Origin: Enterococcus sp. BWB1-3
Lineage (GTDB): Bacteria; Bacillota; Bacilli; Lactobacillales; Enterococcaceae
Reading direction: 5' to 3'
DNA: 49,592 nucleotides
Assembly: GCF_016745275.1 (NCBI RefSeq)
Contig: NZ_JADOEP010000030.1
Span: 1 to 49,592, forward strand
The notes under the pieces were generated by a model. It saw only the letters and a list, made by a program, of their open reading frames with translations, had not been told where the DNA came from and ran no database searches. Shown in pieces: positions 1 to 10,662 of this stretch. Each line of letters begins with the position of its first letter. The first letter of the stretch is position 1. Position numbers and translations under genes: made by a program.

Positions 1-272
1 CTTCCCACTGTTATTCTATCCAGTGCTTCAAAAGAGGTTGTCCTGTCTTGCGACAAGTAATAATATATCAAGTTTCTTCGCTCAGGTCAATCAAAATATG
101 TCATTTTTTACAACTTTTTTTCATTGCCGATCATTATCCTATTTTGTTCACCTAATGTTCGCATTTGATGCACTTTCAACTTGAAGTAGTTATTCTTTCG
201 TTCCGATTTCGGTCTTAATGCGCACGTACTTTAACTATCTAATTTTTCTTTCTTCTCTTCTGATAAATAGAA

Positions 273-315
273 AATCAACCAAATGCTCAAAGAAGCTTTC
301 AGCATTGGGTTGATT
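273..315 (-). terminator. Rho-independent terminator of lysS
   Basis: The arms at 273-287 and 301-315 pair over 15 positions with one mismatch, around a 13-base loop. On the minus strand the hairpin is followed by a T-rich tract. It starts six bases after the lysS stop codon, so it ends that transcript. In the remaining stretch 1-272 I see no gene, only AT-rich sequence. Confidence 0.85.
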
Positions 316-320
316 CTATT

Positions 321-1928
<1,608 letters not shown>

Positions 1929-1978
1929 CTAAAAGCTATTGAGGAATCGAGTTGCCCATGCATTTCCCAATAGACATG

Positions 1979-2050
1979 TTTGTATCAGGAATCGAACATT
2001 GTGAGACTCGTAGATACAGGGATTTTCTGTCGGTGTAGGAACTTTTAGTA
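1979..2050. repeat. Copy A of a diverged intergenic repeat
   Basis: This segment aligns with the reverse complement of about 9166-9227. Shared blocks are GTTTGTATC, AATCG, AGACTCGTAGAT and GTGTAGGAAC, in the same order with small gaps. It lies in the 1905-2296 gap between dusB and lysS, where I found no gene. The origin is unknown; it may be a short non-autonomous mobile element or a conserved intergenic relic. Confidence 0.5.
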
Positions 2051-2296
2051 ACTAGGAAAATAGGGAGTTGTTATCAACTTTCAACAAATAATTGTATAGA
2101 AGCTTCCCGTTTTTGACGAAATAGTACAGGTGTTTTGGAAATAGATAGCTGAAGCTTTTCCTTTTTTGCTTATAGGGGATGAATCATGATATGCGCAATG
2201 CTGATTAAGTGAATGCGAAAAAATTCATTCCATTAATGGGCGTCCGCTCAGTTAATATTTTTGGAAAGAGTCGCCGTTAGAGCTTTCATATAAAGC

Positions 2297-3292
2297 CTAG
2301 ATGGCTTCTTCTATTTTGTTGCTGGTTGACTTCTCTACAAACTGATCCATTAGCTCCACGATTTCTTTTTGAGTATCAGCCTGATTAATTGCTGCTTTTA
2401 CTTTTGCCGCTCTTGGAATTCCTTTTAGATAATAAGAGGCATGTTGACGAAATTCTCTGGCTGCGACAGATTCACCTTTTAGGTCTACAAGCCTTTGAAG
2501 ATGTATTTTTGCTGTTTCAACTTTTTCAAAAGCAGTTGGTTCAGGGATAAGTTCTCCGGTCTCCAAATAATGCTGTGTCCGATGAATCATCCATGGATTG
2601 CCTAACGCAGCTCTTCCGATCATAACGCCATCTGCACCCACATAATCCAACATACGTTTTGCATCTTCCGGGGTGCGTACATCTCCATTTCCCATAAAAG
2701 GGATGGTAAGTTGGCTTTTTACTTCTTTCAAAATATCCCAATCTGCCTGTCCTTCATACATCTGTATACGTGTTCGACCATGCATGGCAATCGCTGATGC
2801 TCCGCCCTTTTCTGCTGCCAAAGCATTATCTACAGCAAAAACGTGCTCGTCATCCCACCCGATCCTCATTTTTACAGTAACTGGTAAATCAACAGATGAT
2901 GCTACAGCATGAACCATCTCGTAAACTTTATTTGGATCCAGCAGCCACTTTGCTCCGGCTTCTGCTTTAATCACTTTGTTTACCGGGCAGCCCATATTAA
3001 TATCGATAATATCTGCTTCTGTATTCTCTTGTACAAATTGAGCTGCTTCAACTAGAGTATCCTTATTCCCACCAAATATTTGCAGGCTTAACGGATGTTC
3101 CCGCTCGTCAATATACAGCATATCCAATGTCTTTTTATTTCTAAAATGGATGCCTTTATCACTGATCATTTCGCAGACAACCAGCCCTGCACCAAATTCT
3201 TTCACTGTTACCCGAAATGCAGCATTTGAAATACCAGCCATTGGAGCAACTACCACGCGATTGGGAATCTCTACATTACCTATTTTCCACAT
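2297..3292 (-). CDS. dusB: tRNA-dihydrouridine synthase (DusB family)
   Basis: FMN enzyme that reduces specific uridines in the tRNA D-loop to dihydrouridine. The N-terminal strand VVVAPMAGISNAAFR and the catalytic-cysteine motif NMGCPVNKV are typical of a TIM-barrel Dus protein. MHGRTRIQMYEGQADW and the phosphate-binding GNGDVRTPEDA / GADGVMIGRAALGNPW also fit. I start it at the ATG at 3292, nine bases after AGGAGG; a TTG one codon upstream is less likely. The Shine-Dalgarno overlaps the hslO stop, so the two genes are translationally coupled. Length is 331 residues, normal for the family. Confidence 0.95.
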   Translation of the reverse strand: MWKIGNVEIPNRVVVAPMAGISNAAFRVTVKEFGAGLVVCEMISDKGIHFRNKKTLDMLYIDEREHPLSLQIFGGNKDTLVEAAQFVQENTEADIIDINMGCPVNKVIKAEAGAKWLLDPNKVYEMVHAVASSVDLPVTVKMRIGWDDEHVFAVDNALAAEKGGASAIAMHGRTRIQMYEGQADWDILKEVKSQLTIPFMGNGDVRTPEDAKRMLDYVGADGVMIGRAALGNPWMIHRTQHYLETGELIPEPTAFEKVETAKIHLQRLVDLKGESVAAREFRQHASYYLKGIPRAAKVKAAINQADTQKEIVELMDQFVEKSTSNKIEEAI

Positions 3293-3305
3293 CAATCAAT
3301 TCCTC

Positions 3306-4202
3306 CTAATTTCTTTGGGTATTTTTAATTGCTTCATCTCTAAGTTTCATCAAGTCTTCTTCACTGTACTGATAGTTGTTTCCGCAAAACTGACAAACAG
3401 CCTCTGCCCCATGATCTTCTTCGATCATTGCATTTATTTCATCCAATCCTACAGCAATAATTGCCGTGCCGAATTTTTCTTTTGAACAGTCACACTTAAA
3501 CTGAACAGGCATTTTTTCCAGTATATCTACTTCTCCTTCACCAAGCAGACGTTCTAAAATTTGTTCCGGCGCTTCTCCTTCATCTAATAAACGTGAGACC
3601 ATCGGAACTTCTTTCAATCGCTGTTCAATAAAATCTATCGTTTTTTCATCAGCCCCCGGCATCACCTGAATCATGAACCCGCCAGCCGCTTTAACTGTTT
3701 CATCTGCCTCTACCAGCACACTTAATCCTATTGCTGAAGGAATCTGTTCAGAAACAGCCATGAAGTAGGTAAAATCTTCACCAATTTCTCCTGAAACAAT
3801 AGGTGTCTGCCCGGAAAATGTCTCTTTTAATCCCAAATCTTTGATAACAGTGAAGATGCCTTCTGTACCAACTGCTCCCCGAACGTCTATTTTTCCATTT
3901 TCGTTTAACGGAAGACTGACATGCGGATTCTTTATATAACCTTTGACATCACCGCTTCCATTACTGTCAACAATAATTGCACCGGCCGGACCATTCCCCT
4001 GAACCTTCACTGTTAGTTTGTCTTCACCTTTTAATGTTGCACCTAGCAGCAACGCACCAACCATTGTTCTGCCAAGAGCTGCAGTTGAAGTACTCCATGC
4101 ATCATGTCTTTTTTGAGCTTCTGCAATTGTATTAGTAGCGCATATTCCATACGCGCGAATCGATCCTTTATAGCAAAGTGCTTTCACTAAATAATCTTCC
4201 AT
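3306..4202 (-). CDS. hslO: Redox-regulated chaperone Hsp33
   Basis: Cytoplasmic holdase chaperone switched on by oxidation, which releases zinc from four cysteines. The cysteines are visible at C237-x-C239 and C270-x-x-C273 of the 298-residue protein. The N-terminal domain is typical (YLVKALCYKGSIRAYGI; GRTMVGALLLG). It is the first gene of an hslO-dusB operon with its own promoter at 4246-4274. The ATG at 4202 follows an AGAGGG-type ribosome site. Confidence 0.96.
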   Translation of the reverse strand: MEDYLVKALCYKGSIRAYGICATNTIAEAQKRHDAWSTSTAALGRTMVGALLLGATLKGEDKLTVKVQGNGPAGAIIVDSNGSGDVKGYIKNPHVSLPLNENGKIDVRGAVGTEGIFTVIKDLGLKETFSGQTPIVSGEIGEDFTYFMAVSEQIPSAIGLSVLVEADETVKAAGGFMIQVMPGADEKTIDFIEQRLKEVPMVSRLLDEGEAPEQILERLLGEGEVDILEKMPVQFKCDCSKEKFGTAIIAVGLDEINAMIEEDHGAEAVCQFCGNNYQYSEEDLMKLRDEAIKNTQRN

Positions 4203-4245
4203 TTTTCATTCCCTCTTCTTTCGGTGCTTTTTGACTCATTATCAG

Positions 4246-4274
4246 ATAATACTAGGAAACCCGCTTTTTTTCAA
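4246..4274 (-). promoter_or_regulatory. Sigma-A promoter of hslO-dusB
   Basis: On the minus strand, TTGAAA (-35, 4274-4269) and TATTAT (-10, 4251-4246) are separated by 17 bases. They lie about 44 bases upstream of the hslO start. No repressor site was recognised. Confidence 0.7.
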
Positions 4275-4434
4275 CTAAATAATTTTGACTTTCTCTTTAC
4301 CCTTAGATATAAATGAACTTTTCTTGCTGTTCAAGTATTTATAATAAAATTTTGAAAACATTCTTTTTTGCACACCATTTTAAGCTCAGATCTGTTAGCT
4401 CCTAAAAGCAATGTCAACTGGGCTAAAACGTAAA

Positions 4435-4464
4435 ACAGCTGCAGAGTAGTTTCTCTGCAGCTGT
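4435..4464 (-). terminator. Terminator of ftsH
   Basis: A perfect 12-bp stem pairs 4435-4446 with 4453-4464 around a six-base loop. On the minus strand it is followed by TTTTACGTTTTAG. It lies 16 bases beyond the ftsH stop codon. Confidence 0.85.
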
Positions 4465-4480
4465 CGGTTGTTTCATTTAA

Positions 4481-6646
4481 TTATTTGTAACGGTCTTCAA
4501 ACTTTTCCCGATTGTAGTCAGAAGTTGAATCTCCATTAGGATCATCATCGTCTTTTTTATCGAGTTGAACTTTTTTTTCTGTCTCTTCAGAATCAGTTTT
4601 CACTTCTTCTTGCTCAGATTGAAGCTCCTCTTTGGTTTTATCAAAGCTTTGTTTTTCTTCTGCCTGTTTTTCTGCATCCTTTTCTTCCAAAGCACGTTTT
4701 GCTTCTTCAAATGTTTGTGCCTTTTCACTAGGGAAGTCAGAAGTTTTTCCGGCAGGCATTTCACCAGTTTCAAACAATGATTTGATTGCTTTCGCATTCA
4801 GTGTTTCAAATTCCAGAAGTTTTTCTGCAATCAGCTTGTGTGTGTCCCGGTGAGTTTCAATAATTTCACGTGCTTTCGCATGTGCGTCCATCAAGAGCTT
4901 ACGTACTTCCTGATCTATTTCGAAGGCTACCTGCTCTGAGTAAGCTTTCGTTTGTCCATAGTCACGTCCAACAAATACTTGATGATTTCCTTCATATTGA
5001 ACAGGTCCTAATTTATCACTCATTCCATATTCAGTCACCATGCTGCGGGCCAACGCAGTTGCCTGCTCAAAGTCATTGGAAGCACCTGTAGACTGAACCC
5101 CAAAGACAATTTCTTCTGCAGTTCGTCCACCCAGTAATCCTACCAGTTGTTCAAACATATCTTCTTTTGTCATAAGGAACTGATCTTCTTTTGGCAGAGC
5201 AATCATATACCCGCCGGCGCGGCCTCTAGGAATAATCGTTACCTTGTGTACAACACGAGCACGGCTTAATACCAATCCGACAATAGTATGTCCAGCTTCA
5301 TGGTAGGCAACCATTTCACGTTCTCTTTTGTTGATTACCCGATCCTTCTTAGCTGGTCCGGCAATTACACGATCTTCTGCTTCATCAATATCAGAAGCAT
5401 CAATTTTCTTTTTATTTCTTCTTGCAGCAACTAAAGCAGCTTCATTCAGAACATTTTCCAAATCGGCTCCGGCAAAGCCAGGAGTTTGTTGCGCTACTAC
5501 TTTCAAGTCTACATCATCTGATAATGGTTTGTTTCGTGCATGGACTCGCAAAATTGCTTCACGACCTTTAACATCCGGGCGCCCCACTAAAATCTGACGG
5601 TCAAAACGTCCAGGACGAAGCAACGCCTGATCGAGTACATCTGAACGGTTTGTTGCAGCAATAACGATAACACCCTCATTACCATCAAAACCATCCATTT
5701 CAACCAGCAGCTGATTCAAGGTCTGTTCTCGCTCGTCATGTCCGCCGCCCATACCGGCACCACGTTGACGACCTACCGCGTCAATTTCATCAATGAAAAT
5801 GATGGCAGGTGCATTTTTCTTCGCCGTTTCAAATAAATCACGAACACGGCTTGCTCCGACACCGACAAACATTTCCACAAATTCAGAACCTGAGATTGAG
5901 TAGAATGGTACACCAGCTTCACCTGCAACTGCTTTTGCAAGTAAGGTTTTACCAGTTCCCGGAGGTCCTTCCAGCAATACACCGGCTGGGATACGCGCAC
6001 CCAGTTCGACAAATCGTCGCGGATCCTTCAAGAATTCAACCACTTCAACAAGTTCCTGTTTCTCTTCCTCTGCACCGGCAACATCTGTAAAACGTACACG
6101 GTTCGCAGATTTATCTGCTTCTTTGGCTTTGGATTTTCCGAAATTCATTACTCGGCCGCCGCCACCGCCACCACCGCCTTGCTGTCCCATCATCATGTAA
6201 AACATGAAGAACAGCAAAATCAGAGGAAGGAAGCTGAAAATAAGTGAGATCCAAGTTCCACTGGTTGATTGTTCTTTAACACTCAGCGTAACATCATTTT
6301 CCTGAGCTGCATTCTGAATTTCTGTTAATGTTGTATCACTTGGAAGTACAATTGTAGAAAAGTTTTTGGTTGTCGTCTCAGTAGTTCCCCAGAATGACAA
6401 ACCTGTTTGATTTTCTACTTTTTGTTCTTTCCTGTATTCACCAACAATTTTAAATACTCCGTTTGTTGGTTGAATAGTCATTTCCTTAATATTTCCATCT
6501 TGTAATTGTTCATTAAAAGTAGAAAACTCGATATCAGGAGATTGCGAGCTGTTATTTCCAAAAATAAAGCTCCCAACCATGATCATCGCTAAAATGACTA
6601 ATACATAGTAGAGCCCGTTTTTCATGCCGTTCCCTTTTTTATTCAT
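4481..6646 (-). CDS. ftsH: ATP-dependent membrane zinc protease FtsH
   Basis: Membrane-anchored AAA+ protease that degrades unassembled and misfolded membrane proteins. The 721 residues hold an N-terminal membrane helix (about 11-30), an external domain, and a second helix (about 131-153). An unusual run of eight glycines follows (157-164). The AAA module has Walker A GPPGTGKT (227-234), Walker B IIFIDEID (282-289) and SRH GRFDRQ (about 346-351). The zinc motif HEAGH is at 449-453. The C-terminal tail after about residue 640 is highly charged and rich in E, K and D, as in other lactic acid bacteria. It has its own promoter and terminator. Confidence 0.97.
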   Translation of the reverse strand: MNKKGNGMKNGLYYVLVILAMIMVGSFIFGNNSSQSPDIEFSTFNEQLQDGNIKEMTIQPTNGVFKIVGEYRKEQKVENQTGLSFWGTTETTTKNFSTIVLPSDTTLTEIQNAAQENDVTLSVKEQSTSGTWISLIFSFLPLILLFFMFYMMMGQQGGGGGGGGRVMNFGKSKAKEADKSANRVRFTDVAGAEEEKQELVEVVEFLKDPRRFVELGARIPAGVLLEGPPGTGKTLLAKAVAGEAGVPFYSISGSEFVEMFVGVGASRVRDLFETAKKNAPAIIFIDEIDAVGRQRGAGMGGGHDEREQTLNQLLVEMDGFDGNEGVIVIAATNRSDVLDQALLRPGRFDRQILVGRPDVKGREAILRVHARNKPLSDDVDLKVVAQQTPGFAGADLENVLNEAALVAARRNKKKIDASDIDEAEDRVIAGPAKKDRVINKREREMVAYHEAGHTIVGLVLSRARVVHKVTIIPRGRAGGYMIALPKEDQFLMTKEDMFEQLVGLLGGRTAEEIVFGVQSTGASNDFEQATALARSMVTEYGMSDKLGPVQYEGNHQVFVGRDYGQTKAYSEQVAFEIDQEVRKLLMDAHAKAREIIETHRDTHKLIAEKLLEFETLNAKAIKSLFETGEMPAGKTSDFPSEKAQTFEEAKRALEEKDAEKQAEEKQSFDKTKEELQSEQEEVKTDSEETEKKVQLDKKDDDDPNGDSTSDYNREKFEDRYK

Positions 6647-6689
6647 ATCTGTCCACCTAGCCTGTCTTTTAGAAATTATTCACATTTTT

Positions 6690-6719
6690 ATTTTATCAAT
6701 TCTGACCTTTATATTGTAA
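6690..6719 (-). promoter_or_regulatory. Promoter of ftsH
   Basis: On the minus strand, TTACAA (6719-6714) and TAAAAT (6695-6690) are 18 bases apart. They lie about 45 bases upstream of the ftsH ATG, in the 96-base gap after hpt. Confidence 0.5.
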
Positions 6720-6742
6720 CATAACTATTTCAAGGAGAGATA

Positions 6743-7288
6743 TTATTTTGTTTCATACACCTCTGGCTTTAATACCCCAACATATGGCAGGTTCCGATAA
6801 GCCTCTGCATAATCCAGACCGTAGCCTACTACAAATTCATTTGGAATGTTAAATCCAACGTAGTCTGCCTCGATGTCTACGACACGGCCCTCTGGTTTAT
6901 CAAGAAATGTGACAATTTTCACGGAAGCTGCTTTCCTGTACTTGAACAAGTCAACCAGATAAGCCAGCGTACGTCCACTGTCAATGATATCTTCTACAAT
7001 TAAGATATGACGTCCCTCTACATTTGTATCCAAATCTTTGATGATTTTTACCTCACCGGAAGAAACAGCGGCATTGCCATAACTTGACACATCCATAAAA
7101 TCCATTTCCAAATTGGTATCGATTTCGCGAATAACATCAGCAAGAAAAGGAACTGCACCTTTTAATATCCCAACAACCAATGGACTTTTATCTTTGTAGT
7201 CTTCAGTCAACCTTTTCCCCAGCTCAGCTGTTTTCTCAATAATCTGTTCTCTTGTAATCAAAACGCTTTTAATATCTTTGTCTAGCAT
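6743..7288 (-). CDS. hpt: Hypoxanthine phosphoribosyltransferase
   Basis: Purine salvage enzyme converting hypoxanthine (and guanine) with PRPP to IMP (GMP). The PRPP-binding motif [14 protein letters not shown] spans residues 95-108 of 181, and the substrate loop [13 protein letters not shown] is present. The ATG at 7288 follows GAGAGGAGAG. It begins 18 bases after the tilS stop, so the two form an operon, the standard tilS-hpt(-ftsH) order of Firmicutes. Confidence 0.95.
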   Translation of the reverse strand: MLDKDIKSVLITREQIIEKTAELGKRLTEDYKDKSPLVVGILKGAVPFLADVIREIDTNLEMDFMDVSSYGNAAVSSGEVKIIKDLDTNVEGRHILIVEDIIDSGRTLAYLVDLFKYRKAASVKIVTFLDKPEGRVVDIEADYVGFNIPNEFVVGYGLDYAEAYRNLPYVGVLKPEVYETK

Positions 7289-7306
7289 GACGCTCTCCTC
7301 TCAACT

Positions 7307-8689
7307 TTACTCCTTTGTCCGATAAAGGAGTCTGTAGTGTATTTTATCAGTTTCTTTAGGAATACTCAAATAAGAATTCGCAAAATTAGGTACCCAAATG
7401 ACCTCTTCATCGGCAGTCAAAACGACCCATGCATTTTCTCTGAATGAATTTGTCACTTTTTTATCAATAAATATCCGGTTTAAACGTTTTGTCAGGGTTT
7501 CAGACAATGCGATTCTGTCACCGTCTTCCCTATGCCTGATTTTTAATGGCAGTATCACTTCGGAAGAAAGAAGTCTCTCCAGCGGTTTCCATTCTCGAAC
7601 CTTTTCCGGAACAGTCAGCTTTGTCTCAGAACTTTCCAGCCCAATCCATTCATTTTCAGATAAAAACAGCCCCTGATTCTTTTCTAAAATATGTGTGACA
7701 AACGAAGAGCTTATGGTTTCTTTCGTTAAATAACCGATATTGTATTCTTTTATAAAGTACCAGCCTTTTTTCAGAAAAATTCTTTGTTGAGGATTGCTGC
7801 TGTCCAGACTGCTTAGTATAAACTCAAGCTGATCTTGATTCATTTCAATATTTTGCCGGATCAATGTCTGTTGCAGCAGATACTGCAAAAAGAAATATTT
7901 CATACCGCTGCTTTCTTTTTTCAGCTCCGTCAAATCAACTTCCCAGCCAAAATTATTTTTACTTACCCATTGTTTATACTTCTTTTCCATGATCCCATTA
8001 ATTAATTCATCAGCCATTGAGACTTGTGTGCTGAATGTTTCAACATGTTTAAGGAAATTGGGGTTTTCTTCTTTCAAATAGGGGATAACACGATGTCGTA
8101 TTCTATTTCTGAAATAGACCTCTGATTGATTGGAACTATCTTCAAAATACACAATATTCTGTTCGTTTGCGAATACTTTCAGCTCTTCTTTAGAAAAAAT
8201 CAAAAAAGGTCGAACTAATTTGCCAGTCCCAAATGCCTGAACTTTTTTTATTCCGGCTAAATTCACTAATCGACTGCCGCGAACCCACTTCATCAAAATA
8301 GTTTCCGCCTGATCATCTGCATGATGTGCAGTCATGATTGTCGTATAATTATATTGAGCCATAAGCTTTCTAAAAAAATTATAGCGAAACTCTCTGTATC
8401 TTGCCTCCTGATTATTTTCAGGTATTTCTTCCTGCCATACTTCCAAATAGAAAGGGAGTTGATGTTCTGTACAGAACTCTTCTATATAGGTCGATTCTTT
8501 TTTAGATTCCGGTCGCAAGTTATGATTGAGATGAGCCACACCGATTGTACAGCCTGACATTTCAGATACTTTCATCATCGCATACAATAAAATCATAGAG
8601 TCAACGCCGCCAGAAACTGCAAGCAAAATCCGCTCTTCGGGATGCCAGCAGTCTAATTGCTTTACTTCCTGATAAAATTTTTCCAGCAC
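7307..8689 (-). CDS. tilS: tRNA(Ile)-lysidine synthetase TilS
   Basis: Modifies C34 of the CAU-anticodon tRNA-Ile to lysidine using ATP and lysine, so that AUA is read as isoleucine. The PP-loop motif is visible near the N-terminus (ILLAVSGGVDSMILLYA), followed by AHLNHNLRPES and TAHHADDQAETILM. The C-terminal TilS domain carries RHREDGDRI. I start it at the GTG at 8689, because GGGGAGGAG sits six bases upstream (460 residues). The in-frame ATG at 8710 and TTG at 8713 have no well-spaced ribosome site. It is an operon with hpt. Confidence 0.93.
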   Translation of the reverse strand: MLEKFYQEVKQLDCWHPEERILLAVSGGVDSMILLYAMMKVSEMSGCTIGVAHLNHNLRPESKKESTYIEEFCTEHQLPFYLEVWQEEIPENNQEARYREFRYNFFRKLMAQYNYTTIMTAHHADDQAETILMKWVRGSRLVNLAGIKKVQAFGTGKLVRPFLIFSKEELKVFANEQNIVYFEDSSNQSEVYFRNRIRHRVIPYLKEENPNFLKHVETFSTQVSMADELINGIMEKKYKQWVSKNNFGWEVDLTELKKESSGMKYFFLQYLLQQTLIRQNIEMNQDQLEFILSSLDSSNPQQRIFLKKGWYFIKEYNIGYLTKETISSSFVTHILEKNQGLFLSENEWIGLESSETKLTVPEKVREWKPLERLLSSEVILPLKIRHREDGDRIALSETLTKRLNRIFIDKKVTNSFRENAWVVLTADEEVIWVPNFANSYLSIPKETDKIHYRLLYRTKE

Positions 8690-9043
8690 GTGTTTCTCCT
8701 CCCCATTCATCAACCCCTATAACGAAAGCTGTTTCCCCTTTTCCAACGACAAAAATCCGATTTACTTATCTAGGGTATATCTAAAAACTCAAGCGATGAA
8801 TATTTTGATGATTTTTATCGAACTCCTCGTCATAAATACTCGCTTATGAACCACATAAGCTGTGTTTTCTTCCTTGACTTCAACAAAAATCACTGGAAAA
8901 TTTGAATTCCACTAGCTTTTCATTCACGCTCTAGTATACCTTCATTACTTTATTCATTTTTCCCCCAAAAATTGAAGGACCTTCTGCTTTCAAAGCAAAT
9001 AAAAGATTTTCTGGTGTTTAAAACATCCCAAAAGCAAAGAAAA

Positions 9044-9071
9044 GGGGGTGCGACAAAAAAGTCACATCCCC
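9044..9071 (-). terminator. Terminator downstream of the S1-domain gene
   Basis: The arms GGGGGTGCGAC (9044-9054) and GTCACATCCCC (9061-9071) pair with one mismatch and one wobble around AAAAAA. On the minus strand they are followed by CTTTTCTTTGCTTTT. It ends the transcript coming from the S1-domain gene before tilS. Confidence 0.7.
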
Positions 9072-9084
9072 TAGAAACCTAATA

Positions 9085-9110
9085 TCAGACATATTAATGT
9101 CACAGTCCCC
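9085..9110 (-). repeat. 26-base repeat shared with 17889-17914
   Basis: The reverse complement of this segment differs at a single base from 17889-17914. At 17889 the unit is the left part of a long two-stage hairpin, whereas here only that part is present. Both copies lie in gene-free spaces near terminators. Confidence 0.7.
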
Positions 9111-9165
9111 ATCAGAGCTTCGCATACCGTCCTGTTAACTTACTGTTGGGTAAGCAGGTCTGGCA

Positions 9166-9227
9166 ATCTCGCTAGATGTTCCTACACTAAATCTACGAGT
9201 CTTACATTGCCCGATTTTCGATACAAA
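9166..9227. repeat. Copy B of a diverged intergenic repeat
   Basis: The reverse complement aligns with 1979-2050: GTTTGTATC, AATCG, AGACTCGTAGAT and GTGTAGGAAC occur in order. The two copies are in opposite orientation, about 7 kb apart. Confidence 0.5.
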
Positions 9228-9295
9228 CGCTTCTATATTTGAAAAACGTTGGCAGCTCTAGACAAATGAAGATATGTCATAACCTCACACTTCAA

Positions 9296-9793
9296 TTAAT
9301 TTCGGCGTCCGCCTCGTCCGCCTCGCTTGCCCTCTGTATTTCTGCGCAGCGAAGATAAGCGATCGTCACTATCTTTTAAAAAGGAACTCATTAATGAATC
9401 AAAATCCTGTCCGCTATTAGAATGATTGTTCACTGGTTTATTAAACTGTTTTTTGGGCGCCGAGTGATGACCTCTGTCGCGATTATCCTGCTGGCTGCTG
9501 CGATTATCCTGAGAGCTGTTGTTACGACGTTGGAAATTGCTTTTAGGCGCTTCCGGATTATCCTGCGCTTTACGGATAGATAAACCTACCTTACCATCAT
9601 CTCCTACAGAAGTAACCTTTACTGTTACTTCATCTCCTACAGATAAAATATCGTTGATATCTTTTACAAAACCATTCGATACTTCACTGATATGGACTAA
9701 ACCAGTTTTTCCTTCACCTAAATCAATGAAGGCCCCAAAATTTGTAATTCCTGACACTTTTCCAGACAGCTTTGCTCCTACTTCGATTGACAT
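9296..9793 (-). CDS. S1-domain RNA-binding protein (YabR-like)
   Basis: Has one S1 RNA-binding fold at residues 1-75 (VGAKLSGKVSGITNFGAFIDL, GLVHISEVS, VGDEVTVKV). A low-complexity tail follows, rich in N, Q, S and D and ending GKRGGRGGRRN, an RGG-like RNA-binding patch. The family member in Bacillus is called YabR; a precise role is not established. It is the last gene of the rqcP-divIC group. AGGAGG precedes the ATG, and a terminator follows at 9044-9071. Confidence 0.88.
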   Translation of the reverse strand: MSIEVGAKLSGKVSGITNFGAFIDLGEGKTGLVHISEVSNGFVKDINDILSVGDEVTVKVTSVGDDGKVGLSIRKAQDNPEAPKSNFQRRNNSSQDNRSSQQDNRDRGHHSAPKKQFNKPVNNHSNSGQDFDSLMSSFLKDSDDRLSSLRRNTEGKRGGRGGRRN

Positions 9794-9856
9794 AAAAAAT
9801 GTGTTCCTCCTATTTTTACCCTAGTAATTAAATATATATATTCAGTCAGCATCCAA

Positions 9857-10321
9857 TTATTCGTCGGATGATTGCGACTGTGTTTGACTGCTTTCTGTTG
9901 TAGTAGTGGCGGTAGTGGTTTCTTTATCTGTACTGATTGCCGAGCCAAAATCAGGAACATGGTAAATCTGTTCCCCTTCTTTGTACATGTAGTAACGACT
10001 TCTTGCCAGTTTTGCGACATAATTAGGATCCTTCAACAAGGCTACGTCTTCTTCCAATCGCCTTAACTTTTTATCCACTTCCGACGATTCAGCAACAACT
10101 TCTTCCTTTTGCTTTTCAAAAGAATGCAGTTTCTGATAATCCTTAAGCAGTTCAATGCCGGATATGGAAAAAACAACGATTGCGATAAAAAAGATGACTG
10201 CGAGCCGACGACGTTTAAAAATCAACTTTTTTTGCTGTTTCTGAAACTCCGCATATTGTTCCTTGGTATATTCATTGTTCAGTGCAGCAATGTTATTTGA
10301 TTCTTTTTTATTTCTTCCCAT
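9857..10321 (-). CDS. divIC: Septum formation initiator DivIC/FtsB
   Basis: Small bitopic division protein of the DivIC/FtsB family, which forms a complex with FtsL and DivIB at the septum. It shows a short basic cytoplasmic N-terminus, one membrane helix (about RRLAVIFFIAIVVFSISGI), and a coiled coil (about residues 65-105). A DP(N)YVAKLARSRYYMYKEGE segment is typical of the family. The tail is rich in S, T and E. I prefer the ATG at 10321, which is spaced 8 bases from GGAG; the GTG at 10339 overlaps that site. It sits between rqcP and the S1 gene, as in Bacillus. Confidence 0.88.
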   Translation of the reverse strand: MGRNKKESNNIAALNNEYTKEQYAEFQKQQKKLIFKRRRLAVIFFIAIVVFSISGIELLKDYQKLHSFEKQKEEVVAESSEVDKKLRRLEEDVALLKDPNYVAKLARSRYYMYKEGEQIYHVPDFGSAISTDKETTTATTTTESSQTQSQSSDE

Positions 10322-10388
10322 TTCTTTCGCTCCACTCACTTTTGTATGTCCGCTTTATTATACCAACATCTTCAAAGGTTGTCTAATC

Positions 10389-10658
10389 TTAATCTTCGGA
10401 ATTTTCAACTCTTGTTTCAGAAATAATTTCATACATTTTCTGTGCATCTTCTTTTTTAGTTGAATCATGCAGCTCTTTTACCGAGAATTCCAACAGCTTA
10501 TTCCCAAATCGAATTTTGATAACGTCTCCCAGCTTGACATTGCTGGAAGATTTTGCAAGAATTCCATTGATCTGAATTCTCCCCTTATCCGCAACTTCCT
10601 TAGCAACAGATCTTCTCTTAATAATTCTAGAGACTTTTAAAAATTTATCTAAACGCAT
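10389..10658 (-). CDS. rqcP: S4-domain RNA-binding protein RqcP
   Basis: An 89-residue S4-domain protein ([42 protein letters not shown]). The Bacillus homologue YabO/RqcP acts with RqcH in C-terminal alanine tailing during ribosome quality control; that role is assigned by family. It starts only a few bases after the flippase stop, so the two are coupled. Confidence 0.9.
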   Translation of the reverse strand: MRLDKFLKVSRIIKRRSVAKEVADKGRIQINGILAKSSSNVKLGDVIKIRFGNKLLEFSVKELHDSTKKEDAQKMYEIISETRVENSED

Positions 10659-10662
10659 AGGC

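Larger units (their letters stand above)
8690..9295. other. Intergenic stretch with no gene seen
   Basis: No credible coding frame. It holds the tilS leader and a terminator-like hairpin at 9044-9071. It also holds the 26-base repeat at 9085-9110 shared with the ldh/aldehyde dehydrogenase gap, and copy B of the diverged repeat at about 9166-9227. A loose pair of inverted ends at about 8771-8784 and 8932-8945 is mentioned under rejected items. Confidence 0.6.

Noticed and set aside
37-66. Plus-strand promoter TTGTCC-17-TAATAT
   Set aside because: There is no plus-strand gene downstream; AT-rich sequence gives such matches by chance.
8771-8945. A mini-element with ends like AGGGTATATCTAA and TCTAGTATACCTT
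   Set aside because: The match of the ends is only about 10 of 13, and no target duplication or second copy could be seen.
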